Shown one piece after another: positions 8,134 through 16,328 of a stretch of 64,000 nucleotides of DNA. Source of the DNA: Gordonibacter sp. Marseille-P4307. GTDB taxonomy: Bacteria > Actinomycetota > Coriobacteriia > Coriobacteriales > Eggerthellaceae. The translations under genes and the position numbers were made by a program. The stretch lies in assembly GCF_900604965.1 (NCBI RefSeq), contig NZ_UWPD01000001.1, positions 574,642 to 638,641 of the forward strand, in the 5' to 3' direction. Position 1 is the stretch's first letter; every line of letters begins with the position of its first letter. The notes beneath the pieces are model-generated. The model ran no database searches, was not told the origin of the DNA, and saw nothing but the letters and a program-made list of their open reading frames with translations.

Positions 8134-9215
8134 GGCTGCCTGGGGGCGTCGAATATGCGGTTCGGATAGGATCGGGGCTGATCGATGGCCTGGGATCGTC
8201 GATGGCGGCGATTCCCGCCCTTGCGCCGCATCGTCGCGTTCTCGTTATCAGTGACGATAATGTTGCGCCGCTGTATCTGCCCCGGACGAAAGCTGCGCTG
8301 AGGGCTGTCGGCTATCAGGTGGCCGACATCGTGGTTCCGGCTGGTGAGGCAAGCAAGTCCCTTGATATCGCCCATGAAGTGTGGGATGCGATGGCGCAGC
8401 TGGGGCTCGAGCGCAGTTGCGTGGTGGTGGCGCTGGGCGGCGGCGTGGTGGGGGACCTGGCGGGGTTCGTCGCGTCGTCTTACATGCGCGGCGTCGCGCT
8501 TGTTCAGGTTCCCACCACGCTTCTTTCCATGGTCGACTCGTCGGTGGGCGGTAAGACCGCGGTGAACCTTGCTGCGGGAAAGAACCTGGTGGGCAGCTTC
8601 TGGCAGCCGTCTTATGTGTGCGCCGACCAAGCTGTGCTTGAAAGCCTCGACGATCGGGAGTGGACATGCGGTTTGGCCGAGATCGCGAAGTCTTCCCTGA
8701 TCGGGTCGGATGATTTCTTCTTCTGGCTGTCCGAGCACGCGCGAGATCTTGCCGTCCGCGATTACGGTGCGGCGGCCGAAGCGGTTGCCCGCTCGGTTGT
8801 GTTCAAAGCCGATGTGGTGGCACGCGACGCGATGGAGACAAGCGGGGTGCGCACGTGCCTGAATTACGGGCATACGCTTGGACATGCTCTGGAAAAAGCG
8901 CTGGGTTACGGGACGGTGTCGCACGGGCATGCCGTTTCCGAAGGCATGAGGTTCGCCGTTTTCCTGGCGCAGCGTCGCGGGATCGCAGGGAGCGATTTCG
9001 CAGCTGCTCAAAACGAACTGCTCGACGCCTTGGGCTTATCGGCGATGGGCATGCTGCCTTCTGCCGAGGACCTGGTCGAAGCTATGGTGCACGATAAGAA
9101 GGCGCAGCGGGGCGAGGCGAGGTTCGTGCTGCTGTCCGATGTGGCGCGCTGGGAGCTTGCCTGCATCGGTCGCGACGAGCTGGTCTCGGCTTTGCGCGCA
9201 TATTCCGAAAGGTAG
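8112..9215 (+). CDS. aroB: 3-Dehydroquinate synthase
   Basis: 367 residues, GTG start inside the end of aroK, with AAGGGAG just upstream. It makes 3-dehydroquinate from DAHP with NAD and a divalent metal. The NAD-binding region reads ALGGGVVGDLAGFVASSYMR followed by VPTTLLSMVDSSVGGKTAVN. Metal ligands are recognisable: Glu in CGLAEIAKSSLI, His in NYGHTLGHALE and the later His in HGHAVSEGM. All catalytic landmarks are intact. The overlap with aroK suggests fixed stoichiometry within the shikimate block; aroA and the DAHP synthase gene are not in this window. Confidence 0.96.
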   Translation: MATKVIVGLPGGVEYAVRIGSGLIDGLGSSMAAIPALAPHRRVLVISDDNVAPLYLPRTKAALRAVGYQVADIVVPAGEASKSLDIAHEVWDAMAQLGLERSCVVVALGGGVVGDLAGFVASSYMRGVALVQVPTTLLSMVDSSVGGKTAVNLAAGKNLVGSFWQPSYVCADQAVLESLDDREWTCGLAEIAKSSLIGSDDFFFWLSEHARDLAVRDYGAAAEAVARSVVFKADVVARDAMETSGVRTCLNYGHTLGHALEKALGYGTVSHGHAVSEGMRFAVFLAQRRGIAGSDFAAAQNELLDALGLSAMGMLPSAEDLVEAMVHDKKAQRGEARFVLLSDVARWELACIGRDELVSALRAYSER

Positions 9216-9221
9216 GCTGCA

Positions 9222-10943
9222 GTGGGACGTATGGGAAAGATCTTGGTTCTGAACGGTCCGAATCTGAATATGCTGGGCGTGCGGGAACCCGAGGTGTACG
9301 GAACGCAGACGCTGGCCGAATTGGAGCAGGCCGTTGAGGATCACGCCGCATCGAAGGGGATCGAAGTCGAATGCTTCCAGTCGAACAGCGAGTCTGCGCT
9401 TATCGAGCGCATACAGCAGGCCCGCGGAGCGTTCGACGGCATCGTGTACAACCCCGCGGCCCACACGCACTATTCCATCGCCTTGCGCGATGCGGTGGCC
9501 GCCTCGGGGGTTGCGACTGTGGAGGTGCACCTTTCCGACATCGCGCAGCGCGAGGGTTTCCGCGCGCATTCCGTCATCGAGCCGGTGTGCATCGCCCAGA
9601 TCGGGGGGCGCGGACTGCGCGGCTACCTCGATGCGATCGATCTGCTGCTCGAGCGGGCCGATGGACGGGAGACGCTGGGTTCCGTCCGGTCTCGTTTGCA
9701 GGCGGAACCCGCGGGCTTGAGGGCGCGCGCGCTGGGCGGCGGGGCCCTTTCCCCTTGCGAAGTCCAGCTGTTCGATCCCCTCGAGCGTCAGGCGATCGAA
9801 GTGAGCGATCTTCCGGGCGTCGGGGAGTCGTCCGCCTTGAGGATGCGCCTTGCGAGGGACTTTCTGGAAGCGCATGGGTTCGACGCGTTTTACTCCCTGA
9901 ATACGTCCGACATCGCGTGGGCTACGGCGTTTGAAGACGTGTTCGACGACGAGAGGGCCCACGCGCTGCTGATCGCGCGGGATCGGGCCCTGCTCCACAC
10001 CGATTCGCGGTACTCCCACGCCGCCCGCCAATCGGCCCAGCTTGCCGGCGGCCTGGTGGACATCAGCGACGAGCGCGTTTCCCATGCGCGCGCAGCAGTT
10101 GGCGCGGTTTCGGCCCTGCCCGGAAGCGATCCGCTCGACCTGGCTTTCGAGGACGATGTGCTGCTTAGGGAATGGCGCGCCTTGACTGCGGCGGTCGAAG
10201 AGGCGCCGCGTTCCGTGTCGCTGCGGGAGACGTCGGGCGCGCTGATCGGGTTGCGGGCGGTGAAGGATCTCGGTGAAATTGCGCGCCTTCGGGCCGCCCA
10301 GGCGGTTACCGATGCCGCATTTGCCCATATCGTTCGCTTTATGCGCCCCGGTATGACCGAACGCGAGGTTCAGATCGAGCTCGAAGACTACATGATGCGC
10401 CACGGCGCGCGCGGGTTGGCGTTCAGTTCGATCGTGGCGACCGGAGCCAACGGCGCAAGCCCCCATGCCGTTCCGGGCGATACGCGCCTGGAGGCCGGGC
10501 AGTGCGTGGTCATGGACTTCGGGGCCCGTGCGTACGGTTACTGCTCGGACATGACGCGCACGGTGTTCATCGGAGAGCCCTCCAGCCGTCTGGCAGAAGC
10601 CTACGAGGTGCTGCGGTGCGCCAACGAGACAGTCGAGGCGGCGCTCGTTCCCGGCATGACCGGTCGCGAAGCTCATGAGATGGCCGAGGAGGTTCTGGCT
10701 CGCGGCGGGTTCGGGGGCCTTATGGGTCACGGATTGGGACATGGAGTGGGCATCGACATCCACGAGCAGCCCAATCTCTCCCCTCGAAACGATCGGCCGC
10801 TGCTCGCAGGTTGCGTGGTTACGGTGGAACCCGGCATCTACGTTCCGGGGGAGTTCGGCATGCGTCTGGAAGATTGCGGGGTGCTCACCGATGAAGGTTA
10901 TAAGGTATTCGGCACGTCACCTCATGAGATGGTTATAATCTAA
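9222..10943 (+). CDS. aroQ: Fusion: type II 3-dehydroquinase + M24 aminopeptidase P
   Basis: One 573-residue frame joins two enzymes. Residues 1-148 are a complete type II dehydroquinase: [18 protein letters not shown] (Arg21, Tyr26), [15 protein letters not shown] (Asn77, His83) and [20 protein letters not shown] (His103, Arg114). A linker (about 150-205) leads to a creatinase-like N-domain (207-330) and an M24 metallopeptidase (about 345-573) with all five metal ligands: Asp432, Asp443, His507, Glu536, Glu550. The first enzyme dehydrates 3-dehydroquinate; the second removes N-terminal residues before proline. In B. subtilis and mycobacteria aroQ and the peptidase are neighbours but separate, so fusion of adjacent genes is the simple explanation. 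Start is GTG 9222 or ATG 9231; aroB ends six bases upstream. Confidence 0.92.
   Translation: MGRMGKILVLNGPNLNMLGVREPEVYGTQTLAELEQAVEDHAASKGIEVECFQSNSESALIERIQQARGAFDGIVYNPAAHTHYSIALRDAVAASGVATVEVHLSDIAQREGFRAHSVIEPVCIAQIGGRGLRGYLDAIDLLLERADGRETLGSVRSRLQAEPAGLRARALGGGALSPCEVQLFDPLERQAIEVSDLPGVGESSALRMRLARDFLEAHGFDAFYSLNTSDIAWATAFEDVFDDERAHALLIARDRALLHTDSRYSHAARQSAQLAGGLVDISDERVSHARAAVGAVSALPGSDPLDLAFEDDVLLREWRALTAAVEEAPRSVSLRETSGALIGLRAVKDLGEIARLRAAQAVTDAAFAHIVRFMRPGMTEREVQIELEDYMMRHGARGLAFSSIVATGANGASPHAVPGDTRLEAGQCVVMDFGARAYGYCSDMTRTVFIGEPSSRLAEAYEVLRCANETVEAALVPGMTGREAHEMAEEVLARGGFGGLMGHGLGHGVGIDIHEQPNLSPRNDRPLLAGCVVTVEPGIYVPGEFGMRLEDCGVLTDEGYKVFGTSPHEMVII
10934..10939 (+). promoter_or_regulatory. 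Candidate efp -10 element
   Basis: TATAAT overlaps the last codons of the fusion gene, 110 bases before the efp ATG. The -35 is not clear. It would give efp its own transcript with a leader of about 100 bases. Confidence 0.4.
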
Positions 10944-11048
10944 CGGTTGAAAATACAGAAGCACCGCTTATGTTCTCTCGCCTGTCCCTTTCGGAGCCCG
11001 GGCGGGGCGCCGCGATCGCGCGAAGCGGGGTACGGAGAGGATGTTCCC

Positions 11049-11609
11049 ATGGCCATTTCTACGGCAGACTTCAAGAACGGTATGTGCATCGTCAACAACG
11101 GCAAGATGTGCACCATTGTCGAGTTCCAGCACGTGAAGCCCGGAAAGGGAGGCGCGTTCGTGCGCACCAAGCTGCGCGACATCAAGACGGGTCGCGTGGT
11201 TGACTACACGTTCAACGCCGGCACCAAATTCGATTCCGTCCGCCTCGAGCAGCGCACCATGCAGTACCTGTACAACGACGGCGCCGACTTCAACTTCATG
11301 GACACCAGCTCCTACGAGCAGCTGGCCATTCCCGAGGCGACGGTGGGCGACACGGCGAAGTGGCTGAAGGAAAACGACGAGGTCACGCTTCATTATGCGG
11401 GTGAGGAGCTTATCGACGTCGAGCCTCAGATGTTCGTCGAGCTGGAAGTGACCGAGACCGATCCCGGCTTCAAGGGCGATACCGTGCAGGGCGGCACCAA
11501 GCCCGCAACGCTGCAGACGGGCGCCACCATTCAGGTTCCCATGTACATCGAGGTGGGCGACGTCTTGCAGGTCGATACCCGCGACGGCCGCTTCATCAAG
11601 CGCGTCTAG
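11049..11609 (+). CDS. efp: Translation elongation factor P
   Basis: 186 residues, the standard length, beginning MAISTADFKNGMCIVNNGK. It relieves ribosomes stalled at polyproline. Three beta-barrel domains are evident: the KOW-like domain I with the tip loop VKPGKGGAFVRTKL, domain II (VEPQMFVELEVTETDPG) and the OB-like C-terminal domain (GDVLQVDTRDGRFIKRV). The modifiable loop residue is Lys33 in PGKGGA, the type found in lysine-bearing EF-P; no EpmA/EarP-like modifying gene lies nearby. ATG 11049 has GGAGAGG upstream. A longer reading frame to 10947 is non-conserved. The position after the AroQ-PepP fusion is the conserved Gram-positive order. Confidence 0.96.
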   Translation: MAISTADFKNGMCIVNNGKMCTIVEFQHVKPGKGGAFVRTKLRDIKTGRVVDYTFNAGTKFDSVRLEQRTMQYLYNDGADFNFMDTSSYEQLAIPEATVGDTAKWLKENDEVTLHYAGEELIDVEPQMFVELEVTETDPGFKGDTVQGGTKPATLQTGATIQVPMYIEVGDVLQVDTRDGRFIKRV

Positions 11610-11663
11610 CCAGGTTTGCGACGAGGTTCGCAAGACCTTCGTCGTCAGATAATCTTCGCAGAT

Positions 11664-11703
11664 CGAAAGCCGTTCGCGGGTTGCGGGCGGCTTTCGCGCC
11701 CTT
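11664..11703 (+). terminator. Probable terminator after efp
   Basis: CGAAAGCCG (11664-11672) pairs with CGGCTTTCG (11688-11696), 15-base loop, followed by CGCCCTTTGG. The T-tract is poor. Confidence 0.4.
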
Positions 11704-11790
11704 TGGTGCGACCGCGGCGTCGCGGCTGCCGTCCGTCTGCCATCTCGGTGAAATATACCTGTCCGAAACGATTTGCGCAGCGGGGTCTTC

Positions 11791-11796
11791 TATACT
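11791..11796 (+). promoter_or_regulatory. Candidate promoter -10 of the carboxylase-nusB-dxs operon
   Basis: TATACT preceded by TTC, 42 bases before the next ATG. No standard -35 at 16-18 bases. Confidence 0.4.
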
Positions 11797-11837
11797 GTGA
11801 AGACTACCCTGTTTCGCGAACTGATAAGGAGGCGTGC

Positions 11838-13721
11838 ATGTCGAAGCTCCACATCATGGATACCACGATCCGCGATGGCCAGCAGAGCTTGTGGGCTACC
11901 CGCATGCATATCGGCGATATGCTTCCCATCCTGCCGAAAATGGACAAGGTGGGATACTGGGCCATCGAGGCGTGGGGTGGCGCGACGTTCGACACCTGCC
12001 TGCGGTTTTTGGATGAAAACCCCTGGGAGCGCCTGCGTTCCATCAAAGCGAACGCGCCCAATACGCCGCTTGCCATGCTTTCCCGCGGCCAGAACCTGGT
12101 AGGGTACAAGCATTATTCGAAAGACATCGTCGACCACTTCATCGCGGCTGCTAAGAGAAACGGCGTCCACGTGTTCCGCGTGTTCGACGCGCTGAACGAC
12201 ATCCGCAACGTGGTGGACAATGCCGAGGCCATCAAGGCGTGCGGAGGGCATTTCGAAGGAGCCATCTCTTATACCGTTTCTCCCGTTCATACGCTTGATA
12301 GCTATATCGAGTACGCTCAGCGGCTCAAAGAGCTGGGCGCCGATACCATCGCCATCAAGGACATGGCGGGCCTGCTTACCCCGTATCGCACCGAGCGCAT
12401 CGTGAAGGCGTTCAACGCCGAGATCGGCCTGCCGGTTCACGTTCACTGCCACTACGTCGGCGGTATGGCCCCGGCCAACATCTTGAAGGCGGCCGAGGCG
12501 GGCGCCGCCATCGCCGACACGGCCCACGCTCCGCTGGCGTTCGGCAATTCGCATCCCGCCGTCGAGATGGTGACAGCCGCGCTGCAGGAAAGCGCGTACG
12601 ATACCGGTCTGGACCTCGAGCTTTTGTTCGAGATCTCGAATTACTGGGAAGAGGTGCGCAAGCGCGGCCACTTCAACCGCGGCGTGTCCTCGCTTACCCA
12701 TATGCAGGTGTACTCGCATCAGGTTCCCGGCGGCATGATGTCCAATCTTATGGCTCAGCTGGCCGTTCAGAACGCGGAAGATCGCCTGCCCGAAGTTATG
12801 GCCGAGATTCCCAAGGTGCGCGCCGAGGTTGGCTATCCGCCGCTGGTCACGCCGATGTCGCAGATCGTGGGCACGCAGGCCGTGTTCAACGTGCTGACGG
12901 GCCGTCGTTGGGGCGTCGTGTCGCGCGAGATGAAGGACTATCTGTGCGGCTACTACGGCAAGGCTCCCGGTCGTATCGACAAGGAGATCTTGAAAAAGGT
13001 TGTGGGCGACTCCGACGTGCTGGACGCAAACGTCGCGCCCGGGTCGCTGGTTACCACCACGTTCGACGAGGTTGCCGAAGAAATCGGAGACCTCGCTCAG
13101 AGCGAAGAGGACGTGTTGATGTACGCCCTGTTCCCGAACGAGGCGCGTACGTATCTGAGCAAGCACCGCACGCAAGAGAAGGTCGAATTCCTCATGGCCG
13201 AGGAGTCGAGCGCTACCAAGGAGGGCGATTACGTGGATATCAATCAGATCCGAGAGCTGGTTCGCATCGCTGAAGAAAGCGGCGTGGGCGAGATCCTGGT
13301 TGAAGAGGAGGGCGTCCGCGTTGCCGTGCGCATGCCGGGTGCGGTAGCAGCCCCGGCTGCCGCCGCGCCCGTCGCCGCTGCCCCGGCCGTGCCCGCTGCG
13401 GCCGCGCCTGCCGTGCCCGCTGCGGCCGACGATGCCGCCCGCCCCGCTTCGTGGAAACCCGTCGAGGCTCCGATGGTGGGCACCTTCTATGCGGCTCCCG
13501 CTCCGGGCGAGCCTGCGTTCGTTCAGGTGGGTGACGAGGTTGCCGCCGGACAGACGCTGTGCATCGTCGAGGCTATGAAGCTGATGAACGAGATCGCCGC
13601 CGACGAGATGGGCACGGTGCGCGAGGTGTGCGTCGAGGACGGATCTCCGGTCGAGTTCGGCACGGTTCTGTTCTACGTCGAGCCCCTGGGCAAGCCCGCC
13701 CCTGCTCCGGAGACAGCATAA
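11838..13721 (+). CDS. Pyruvate/oxaloacetate-type carboxyltransferase fused to AccB-like biotin carrier domain
   Basis: 627 residues from ATG 11838 (AAGGAGG upstream). Residues 1-460 form a pyruvate carboxylase/OadA/transcarboxylase-5S-type barrel: Asp13 in DTTIRDGQQSLWATRM, carbamylatable Lys174 in AIKDMAGLL, metal His203/His205 in HVHCHYVGG, and TPMSQIVGTQAVFNVLTG. Residues about 495-530 resemble the AccB N-terminus (INQIRELVRIAEESGVGEIL), then an Ala/Pro linker, then a biotinyl domain with EAMKLMNE (biotin Lys581). It should transfer carboxyl groups between biotin and a 2-oxoacid. The pyruvate-site segment differs from relatives (HCHYVGGM for HTHDTSG; AFGNSHP for SGxTSQP; RDGQQS for RDAHQS), so substrate is uncertain. 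The gene sits where accB sits in Firmicutes and is translationally coupled to accC. Confidence 0.88.
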   Translation: MSKLHIMDTTIRDGQQSLWATRMHIGDMLPILPKMDKVGYWAIEAWGGATFDTCLRFLDENPWERLRSIKANAPNTPLAMLSRGQNLVGYKHYSKDIVDHFIAAAKRNGVHVFRVFDALNDIRNVVDNAEAIKACGGHFEGAISYTVSPVHTLDSYIEYAQRLKELGADTIAIKDMAGLLTPYRTERIVKAFNAEIGLPVHVHCHYVGGMAPANILKAAEAGAAIADTAHAPLAFGNSHPAVEMVTAALQESAYDTGLDLELLFEISNYWEEVRKRGHFNRGVSSLTHMQVYSHQVPGGMMSNLMAQLAVQNAEDRLPEVMAEIPKVRAEVGYPPLVTPMSQIVGTQAVFNVLTGRRWGVVSREMKDYLCGYYGKAPGRIDKEILKKVVGDSDVLDANVAPGSLVTTTFDEVAEEIGDLAQSEEDVLMYALFPNEARTYLSKHRTQEKVEFLMAEESSATKEGDYVDINQIRELVRIAEESGVGEILVEEEGVRVAVRMPGAVAAPAAAAPVAAAPAVPAAAAPAVPAAADDAARPASWKPVEAPMVGTFYAAPAPGEPAFVQVGDEVAAGQTLCIVEAMKLMNEIAADEMGTVREVCVEDGSPVEFGTVLFYVEPLGKPAPAPETA

Positions 13722-15073
13722 TGTTCAAGAAGATTCTTGTTGCGAATCGCGGCGAGGTGGCGCTGCGCGTCATGCGTGCCGCCCGCGAGCTGGGCGTGAA
13801 AACGGTTGCGGTGTACTCTACGGAAGACGCCGATACCTATCCGGTGCGCTATGCCGACGAAGCGGTGTGCATCGGTCCCGCTCAAGCTGGTAAAAGCTAT
13901 CTGGTCATGTCGAACATCATCGCGGCGGCGAACACCACCGGTGCCGAGGCCATCCATCCCGGCTACGGGTTTTTAGCGGAAAACGCCGCGTTCGCCCGCG
14001 CGTGCGCCGATAACGACCTGGTGTTCATCGGCCCCTCGCCCGAATGCATCGAGCGCATGGGTGACAAGAGCTCGGCGCGCGAAACCATGAAGGCGTGCGG
14101 CGTGCCCACCGTGCCCGGGTCCGACGGCTGCATCGAGACCGTCGAGGAAGCGCGCCGGTTCGCGGATTCCGTGGGGTATCCCGTGCTCATCAAGGCCACG
14201 GCGGGCGGCGGCGGCAAGGGCATGCGCGAGGTGCACGATCCTGCCGACCTCGAGTCCCAGTACCATGCCGCGCGCACGGAAGCCGGAGCCGCCTTCGGCA
14301 ACGACGGCGTGTACCTCGAAAAGCTGGTGCTGCGTCCTCGTCACGTCGAGATTCAGGTGCTTGCCGACGATTTCGGCAACAACATCTCGCTGTGCGAGCG
14401 CGACTGCTCGGTTCAGCGTCGCCATCAGAAGCTTATCGAGGAAGCTCCCTCGCCTGCGCTGAGCGACGATCTGCGTCATGCTATGAGCGTTGCGGCGGCC
14501 AAGGCGGTACGTGCCGTGGACTACCGCAATGCGGGAACCATCGAGTTCCTTCTGTCCTCCGACGATCAGTTCTACTTCATGGAGATGAACACGCGCGTGC
14601 AGGTGGAGCATCCGGTGTCCGAGCAGATCACCGGTGTCGATATCATCAAAGAACAGCTGCGCATCGCTTCTGGCGAGCCTATGAGCTGCGCTTCCCGGGC
14701 GCCGTTTTCGCCGTTCGGCCATGCCATGGAGTTCCGCATCAATGCGGAGGATCCCGATTGCGGGTTCAGGCCCAGCCCCGGCACCATCACGCGCTTCGAG
14801 CCTCCCGCGGGTCCGGGCGTGCGCGTGGAGAGCTACATCAAGAGCGGTTCGAGGATTTCTCCGTATTACGACTCGCTTGTTGCTAAACTCATCGTGTTCG
14901 GGCAGGATCGCGAAGAGGTGCTCGCCCGCGGGCGCCGTGCGCTGGACGAGTTCGTCATCGAGGGGATCAAGACGACCATCCCCTTCCATCGCGCCGTGCT
15001 CGAAAACGAGGTGTTCTGCGCTGGGGAGGCCGCGACGGACTTCATCGAAACCCAGATGGGAGATTTGCTATGA
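13721..15073 (+). CDS. accC: Biotin carboxylase
   Basis: 450 residues, the normal length for a stand-alone biotin carboxylase. It carboxylates biotin on a carrier protein using ATP and bicarbonate. Motifs: KILVANRGEVALRVMRAARE at the start, ATP-grasp glycine loop KATAGGGGKGMR, CSVQRRHQKLIEEAPS, and the metal/biotin site FMEMNTRVQVEHPVSEQITG. Its ATG shares one base with the stop of the preceding carboxyltransferase-carrier gene (TAATG), so the two are almost certainly partners of one enzyme. Whether the same subunit also serves an acetyl-CoA carboxylase is open because no accA/accD is in the window. Confidence 0.95.
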   Translation: MFKKILVANRGEVALRVMRAARELGVKTVAVYSTEDADTYPVRYADEAVCIGPAQAGKSYLVMSNIIAAANTTGAEAIHPGYGFLAENAAFARACADNDLVFIGPSPECIERMGDKSSARETMKACGVPTVPGSDGCIETVEEARRFADSVGYPVLIKATAGGGGKGMREVHDPADLESQYHAARTEAGAAFGNDGVYLEKLVLRPRHVEIQVLADDFGNNISLCERDCSVQRRHQKLIEEAPSPALSDDLRHAMSVAAAKAVRAVDYRNAGTIEFLLSSDDQFYFMEMNTRVQVEHPVSEQITGVDIIKEQLRIASGEPMSCASRAPFSPFGHAMEFRINAEDPDCGFRPSPGTITRFEPPAGPGVRVESYIKSGSRISPYYDSLVAKLIVFGQDREEVLARGRRALDEFVIEGIKTTIPFHRAVLENEVFCAGEAATDFIETQMGDLL

Positions 15074-15417
15074 GCGACTTGCACGTTGAGGGTATGGACG
15101 TTGCGTCCAACGTCGTCGAGACCATCGTTTCGATCGCCGCAACCGGCGTCGAGGGAGTTGCCAGCGTCGGGACCGCCACGACAAGCGGGATTCGCTCGCT
15201 GTTCGGTGCCAAGCCCAGCACGCAGGGCATCGCCGTCGATGTCGAAGACGATGCGAAACTGCGCGTTTCGGTGCGTATCGTCGCGCGGTACGGATATGCG
15301 CTTCCCGATGTGGCCGCCGAGGTTCGCTCGGCTATCGTCGATGCGGTTTCCACCCAGGTGGGAGCTTCGGTCGGCAGCGTCGATGTGTTCGTCGACGGCA
15401 TTCAATTCGACAAATAG
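15070..15417 (+). CDS. Asp23/Gls24 family envelope stress protein
   Basis: 115 residues. The sequence from NVVETIVSIAATGVEGVASV through VSVRIVARYGYALPDVAAEV to VGSVDVFVDGIQF is the Asp23/YloU (DUF322) fold. There is no membrane helix or signal peptide. Members are linked to cell-envelope homeostasis; the B. subtilis relative YqhY, found between accC and nusB, is reported to affect acetyl-CoA carboxylase activity. Here the same order accC-asp23-nusB is kept, with a four-base overlap with accC (ATGA), so a role in controlling the carboxylase is a reasonable inference. Confidence 0.9.
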   Translation: MSDLHVEGMDVASNVVETIVSIAATGVEGVASVGTATTSGIRSLFGAKPSTQGIAVDVEDDAKLRVSVRIVARYGYALPDVAAEVRSAIVDAVSTQVGASVGSVDVFVDGIQFDK

Positions 15418-15438
15418 AACGTGGGGGACACCTGCTTG

Positions 15439-15978
15439 ATGGCTGCAAAAGGCAAAATGCACGAGCGCACGCTTGCGCGCGAATCCGCGCTTGCGCTGCT
15501 GTATTCCAGCGACATCACCGAGTCCGACGTCGCCAAGATCGTCGATGAGGGCGCGTACCCCGCCGACGATCTCGATCTTCCCGTGTACGCCGAGGCGCTG
15601 GTGCGCGGTGTTGCCGCCCATCGCGACGAGATCGACGGGTATCTGTCCACAACCTCGGAAAACTGGGCGCTCGAACGCATGCCCGTAGTCGATCGCGGCA
15701 TTTTGCGCTTGGCTGCCTACGAGATGGTGTTCGTCCAGGATGTGCCGGTATCGGTGACGATCAACGAGGCGGTCGAGCTTGTGAAGCGCTACGGCGGCGA
15801 AGACGACTCCTCCCGATTCGTGAACGGCATTCTGGGCCGCATTGCGCGCAGGCTCGAGAAGGGCACCGAAGCGGTAGCCGGCACCTCGGCCGAAGACCCC
15901 GAGGCGCCTGCGCGTCCGGAATGCGACAACCGGTTCGCTCCCGCAGGCGATACGATCGATCCCTCGAGTGCCGAGTAG
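15439..15978 (+). CDS. nusB: Transcription antitermination factor NusB
   Basis: 179 residues from ATG 15439 (a GTG at 15421 is an alternative; GGGGGA lies between them). The all-helical NusB domain runs from MHERTLARESALALLYSSDI to VKRYGGEDDSSRFVNGILGR, with the typical VVDRGILRLAAYEM block. NusB binds boxA RNA with S10 and supports antitermination of rRNA operons. About 35 acidic, alanine/proline-rich residues extend past the normal C-terminus. The order asp23-nusB-xseB-dxs is shared with Firmicutes although folD, xseA and ispA are missing. Confidence 0.92.
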   Translation: MAAKGKMHERTLARESALALLYSSDITESDVAKIVDEGAYPADDLDLPVYAEALVRGVAAHRDEIDGYLSTTSENWALERMPVVDRGILRLAAYEMVFVQDVPVSVTINEAVELVKRYGGEDDSSRFVNGILGRIARRLEKGTEAVAGTSAEDPEAPARPECDNRFAPAGDTIDPSSAE

Positions 15979-15981
15979 TCT

Positions 15982-16314
15982 ATGGCGGTGCAGGATCCGA
16001 ATACGTTCGACGAGGTGAAAGCTCGCTTGAATGAAATCGTCGAGGCTGTTTCCGACGACGGGCTTCCCTTGGACGATGCGCTTGCGCTGTACGAGGAAGC
16101 TGTGGCCCTGGGCCTTCGCGCCAGCGATCTTCTTGAGTCCGATTTGGATGCGGCTGACGAGAGGGCCGCGGTTTCAAGCGAGCTTGCCCGCGAGCGGGCG
16201 TGTCTCGAGGGTCGGCCTTCCGCCGACGAGAACGGTTTCGGCGATCGAAGCGAAGACGAGCGACGGGATGGCGCGCAGCCTGCCGAAATCGGGCGGGCTG
16301 TCGATTCCCAGTAG
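15982..16314 (+). CDS. xseB: Exodeoxyribonuclease VII small subunit
   Basis: 110 residues. The first 60 form the XseB helical hairpin: TFDEVKARLNEIVEAVSDDG then LPLDDALALYEEAVALG. XseB binds XseA to form exonuclease VII, which degrades single-stranded DNA. The remaining 45 residues are charged and not conserved. The gene starts three bases after nusB. The large subunit gene xseA is normally immediately upstream but is absent here and from the rest of the window. A long overlapping alternative start for dxs lies within this gene and is rejected. Confidence 0.85.
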   Translation: MAVQDPNTFDEVKARLNEIVEAVSDDGLPLDDALALYEEAVALGLRASDLLESDLDAADERAAVSSELARERACLEGRPSADENGFGDRSEDERRDGAQPAEIGRAVDSQ

Positions 16315-16328
16315 ATAAGGGGTCGATC

